Assembly: GCA_964354225.1 (NCBI GenBank) | Contig: CAYGZC010000186.1 | Coordinates: 1 to 8,008 of the forward strand | Length of the DNA: 8,008 nt | Reading direction: 5' to 3' | Source of the DNA: CAYGZC01 sp964354225 | GTDB taxonomy: Bacteria; Bacteroidota; Ignavibacteria; UBA10030; SZUA-254 | In this document: positions 6,592-8,008 of the stretch, one piece after another | Layout of the letters: each line of letters begins with the position of its first letter | Numbering within the stretch: the stretch's first letter is position 1 | Program-made: the position numbers and the translations under genes | Notes under the pieces: generated by a model | Told to the model about the DNA's origin: nothing | Database searches by the model: none | Seen by the model: the letters and a program-made list of their open reading frames with translations, nothing else

Positions 6592-7377
6592 TTATTTTTC
6601 TAGAATCATTTTCATAGTTGTGATAAAATTGCTTGATCTTACTTGGTGAACATATGTTCCACTTCCAACCTCATAACCAAAATCATTTTTCCCGTCCCAT
6701 ACAAATCGCTGTACTCCTGTGTATGTTTTTCCATCGAATAATTTTCTGATATCGCGTCCTATGATATCGAATATTCTCACCGTGATATATTCTTCTTTTG
6801 GAAGAGTGAGAGTTATAATAGTTGAGTTATTAAACGGATTTGGAAAATTCTGAAGAAGCTTGAAATCTTCTGGATAAGAGAGATCAGAGAATACAACGTC
6901 AGTAATTGTGCCATATCTTGTTCCATTGATGATCGCGCCATGCAAACAATTAACAATTATTCCTGGTTCGGATATTTCGTAGGTTTTGCCAATGCTATCC
7001 GTCACCTCCTCTAGCCCATAAGCTGAAGAATTTAGTGACTTCTCATATAAACCCCATTGTCTTCTCAATTTACCAAACACATTTTGGATTCGATCATAAG
7101 CTACAACAACTACAGTCGTGTCACCAGGAATGAAGAGACCTCCGGTATGCCCAGCATAGATGTAAACATCGTCACTGGCGAAAGTCCAAGCATTTCCTTG
7201 TTCGCCCTTTACCCACTGCGCTTGCACTCGAATTGCTGACCATATAATAATTAAGACTAAACCCGTAGCCACTTTTAAAAGTGGGATAGTACAACATTGT
7301 TGTAGAGTTCGCCCTATTCTTCGGGCAGTCCCCGCTACACCCCGGGTACGCTGTGCATCCTTTAATAAGATTTTCAT
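6592..7377 (-). CDS. Secreted hypothetical protein with T9SS-type C-terminus (261 aa), shorter paralogue
   Basis: The function is unknown. The protein starts MKILLK, then has about 29 unusual Arg/Gly-rich residues (7-35), and only then the hydrophobic core of a signal peptide (about 36-54, ending VQAQ). The n-region is much longer than normal and is coded by DNA full of palindromes. Mature residues 101-159 match the neighbour's module: FGKLRRQWGLYEKSL, TDSIGKT, HGAIINGTRYG. The first mature part (55-100) is about 70-80 residues shorter than in the neighbour, which suggests a deletion, although GNAW and DTTVVVV may align with the neighbour's GNVW and DTVVVTV. The C-terminus has NFPNPFNNST, then WDGKNDFGYEVGSGTYV and final KMILEK: a T9SS/FlgD-Ig-like variant of the sorting domain. 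It is A+T-rich. A weak GGA precedes the ATG. It is first in the likely two-gene transcript. Confidence 0.8.
   Translation of the reverse strand: MKILLKDAQRTRGVAGTARRIGRTLQQCCTIPLLKVATGLVLIIIWSAIRVQAQWVKGEQGNAWTFASDDVYIYAGHTGGLFIPGDTTVVVVAYDRIQNVFGKLRRQWGLYEKSLNSSAYGLEEVTDSIGKTYEISEPGIIVNCLHGAIINGTRYGTITDVVFSDLSYPEDFKLLQNFPNPFNNSTIITLTLPKEEYITVRIFDIIGRDIRKLFDGKTYTGVQRFVWDGKNDFGYEVGSGTYVHQVRSSNFITTMKMILEK
7269..7346. repeat. Cluster of short palindromes inside a signal-peptide coding region
   Basis: CCACTTTTAAAAGTGG (7269-7284) is a perfect 16-base palindrome. TACAACATTGTTGTA (7290-7304) has 7-base arms around one base. GCCC/GGGC (7311-7326) forms a short stem-loop, and CCCGGG is at 7341-7346. 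The stretch 7305-7360 is visibly richer in G+C than the gene around it. It codes for the odd n-region of the 261-residue protein. It may be a small palindromic element inserted in frame. Confidence 0.55.
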
Positions 7378-7770
7378 TATTCCAAAACAGATTAATTTTT
7401 CAACCGTAATTCCGAATCTCTAGTTTCTGAGAAAATTATGTGCATAATCTTTATATCACCATGACAATCTATCATCGATCACTAAAACAAATTCCAATAT
7501 TACCATGTATCATATTCTATTATCGATGTGGATAAAAACAAACACACCCTATCCCTTAATCTCCGCAGTATAGAGAACAAGAAATAGGGTGCTATTTTTT
7601 TTGCATTGTCATAACCTCTCCAGTTTAATGACATCAAATATTTTTATTTTACACTTTCAGTATCCTATTTAACTACCTGTAAGATATATTGGATAACTTT
7701 AAAAAGCAATACTTTACACGAAATATTTTTTCCTTTTTTACGATATTATTTATCTTAAAATGCGGAAAGA
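7378..7770. other. A+T-rich intergenic region between queC and the T9SS genes
   Basis: About 390 bases with no convincing coding frame on either strand. It must hold the promoter of the 261-residue gene (minus strand), but no box pair stands out: TTGTCA at about 7461-7466 has A+T-rich sequence downstream, without a well-spaced partner. A hairpin terminator lies at 7545-7602. Bases 7603-7770 show only A/T-rich runs and no hairpin next to the queC stop. Confidence 0.5.
7545..7602. terminator. Hairpin terminator, possibly bidirectional
   Basis: CACCCTAT (7545-7552) pairs perfectly with ATAGGGTG (7584-7591) across a 31-base loop. Eight T follow on the plus strand (7595-7602). Reading the minus strand, the stem is followed by TGTTTGTTTTTATCC, also T-rich. 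Because queC and the T9SS genes are both on the minus strand, the expected job is to end the queC transcript about 170 bases after its stop. The long loop lowers confidence. Confidence 0.55.
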
Positions 7771-8008
7771 TTATAGAAATGAGGGCTTTTTTAGATAAGG
7801 AATTGGGTCTTCTTCACCCACTTGGTTGAATCCTCTCAATCGGAGAGCACAGCTATCGCATTCACCGCAAGCGATGTCTTCACGCTGATAACATGACCAG
7901 GTAAGATGCAATGGCGCATTAAGTAAAATTCCTTTTTTAACAATTTCGGATTTTTTTAATTCAATTATCGGAGTAACAATTTCAATATGAGTTTCTGGCT
8001 TGGTGCCA
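7771..8008 (-). CDS. queC: 7-cyano-7-deazaguanine synthase QueC, C-terminal part
   Basis: By family, QueC converts 7-carboxy-7-deazaguanine and ammonia to preQ0 with ATP, in cytoplasmic queuosine synthesis. Only the last 78 residues lie in the window; the frame runs off the right edge and no start is visible. The visible part is diagnostic: TPIIELKKSEIVKKG, then TWSCYQ, then CGECDSCALRLRGF. The four cysteines (one in TWSCY, three in CGECDSC) are the structural zinc ligands of the family and are all present. The protein ends GEEDPIPYLKKPSFL and stops with TAA at 7771-7773. It reads toward the T9SS genes but is separated from them by about 390 bases with a terminator, so it is probably a separate unit. 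No other queuosine gene is in the window. Confidence 0.95.
   Translation of the reverse strand, partial: GTKPETHIEIVTPIIELKKSEIVKKGILLNAPLHLTWSCYQREDIACGECDSCALRLRGFNQVGEEDPIPYLKKPSFL

Noticed and set aside
7440..7500. Sigma-70-like promoter for the 261-residue gene
   Set aside because: TTGTCA is present on the minus strand, but no -10 box lies at proper spacing, and Bacteroidota promoters differ. It is not supported well enough to list.
7720..7770. Terminator directly after queC
   Set aside because: GATA/TATC near 7742-7754 gives only a 4-base A+T stem, too weak to call.

Overview
The window looks like chromosomal DNA from a free-living Bacteroidota/Chlorobi-type bacterium, most like the Ignavibacteria. 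That placement is an inference. It rests on three large or medium secreted proteins on the minus strand that end in the type IX secretion (T9SS) sorting domain, with the N-[SYF]-PNPFN signature and a final lysine/arginine-rich strand, and on an overall A+T-leaning composition.

Layout, left to right: (1) a 5'-truncated CoA-acylating aldehyde dehydrogenase on the plus strand, with a long C-terminal tail ending in a helix that looks like a bacterial-microcompartment (BMC) encapsulation peptide; (2) an AAG/MPG-type 3-methyladenine DNA glycosylase on the same strand; (3) a bidirectional hairpin terminator between convergent genes; (4) a minus-strand group read from right to left: a 261-residue T9SS cargo protein, a related 297-residue T9SS cargo protein 14 bases downstream, and, after a 204-base leader with a long inverted repeat, a ~1081-residue M6-family metalloprotease with Fn3-like domains and a T9SS signal; (5) an A+T-rich intergenic stretch of about 390 bases with one hairpin terminator; (6) at the right edge, the C-terminal part of queC on the minus strand.

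The genes do not form one pathway. The left edge is probably the end of a BMC-type aldehyde-oxidising locus, followed by a repair gene. The middle is a secreted-protein island: the two small proteins share a module found just before their sorting domains, and the protease may be a secreted or surface-bound enzyme. queC belongs to 7-deazaguanine (queuosine) synthesis.

The most notable signals beyond the genes are: the two amphipathic helices in the dehydrogenase tail; a block of about 1.5 kb (roughly 4950-6500) that is clearly richer in G+C than its surroundings and whose left edge falls inside the protease gene; a cluster of palindromes inside the signal-peptide region of the 261-residue gene; and a long stem in the leader of the protease gene. 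No complete new defence or mobile system is visible. No tRNA, rRNA, CRISPR array or transposase gene was seen.
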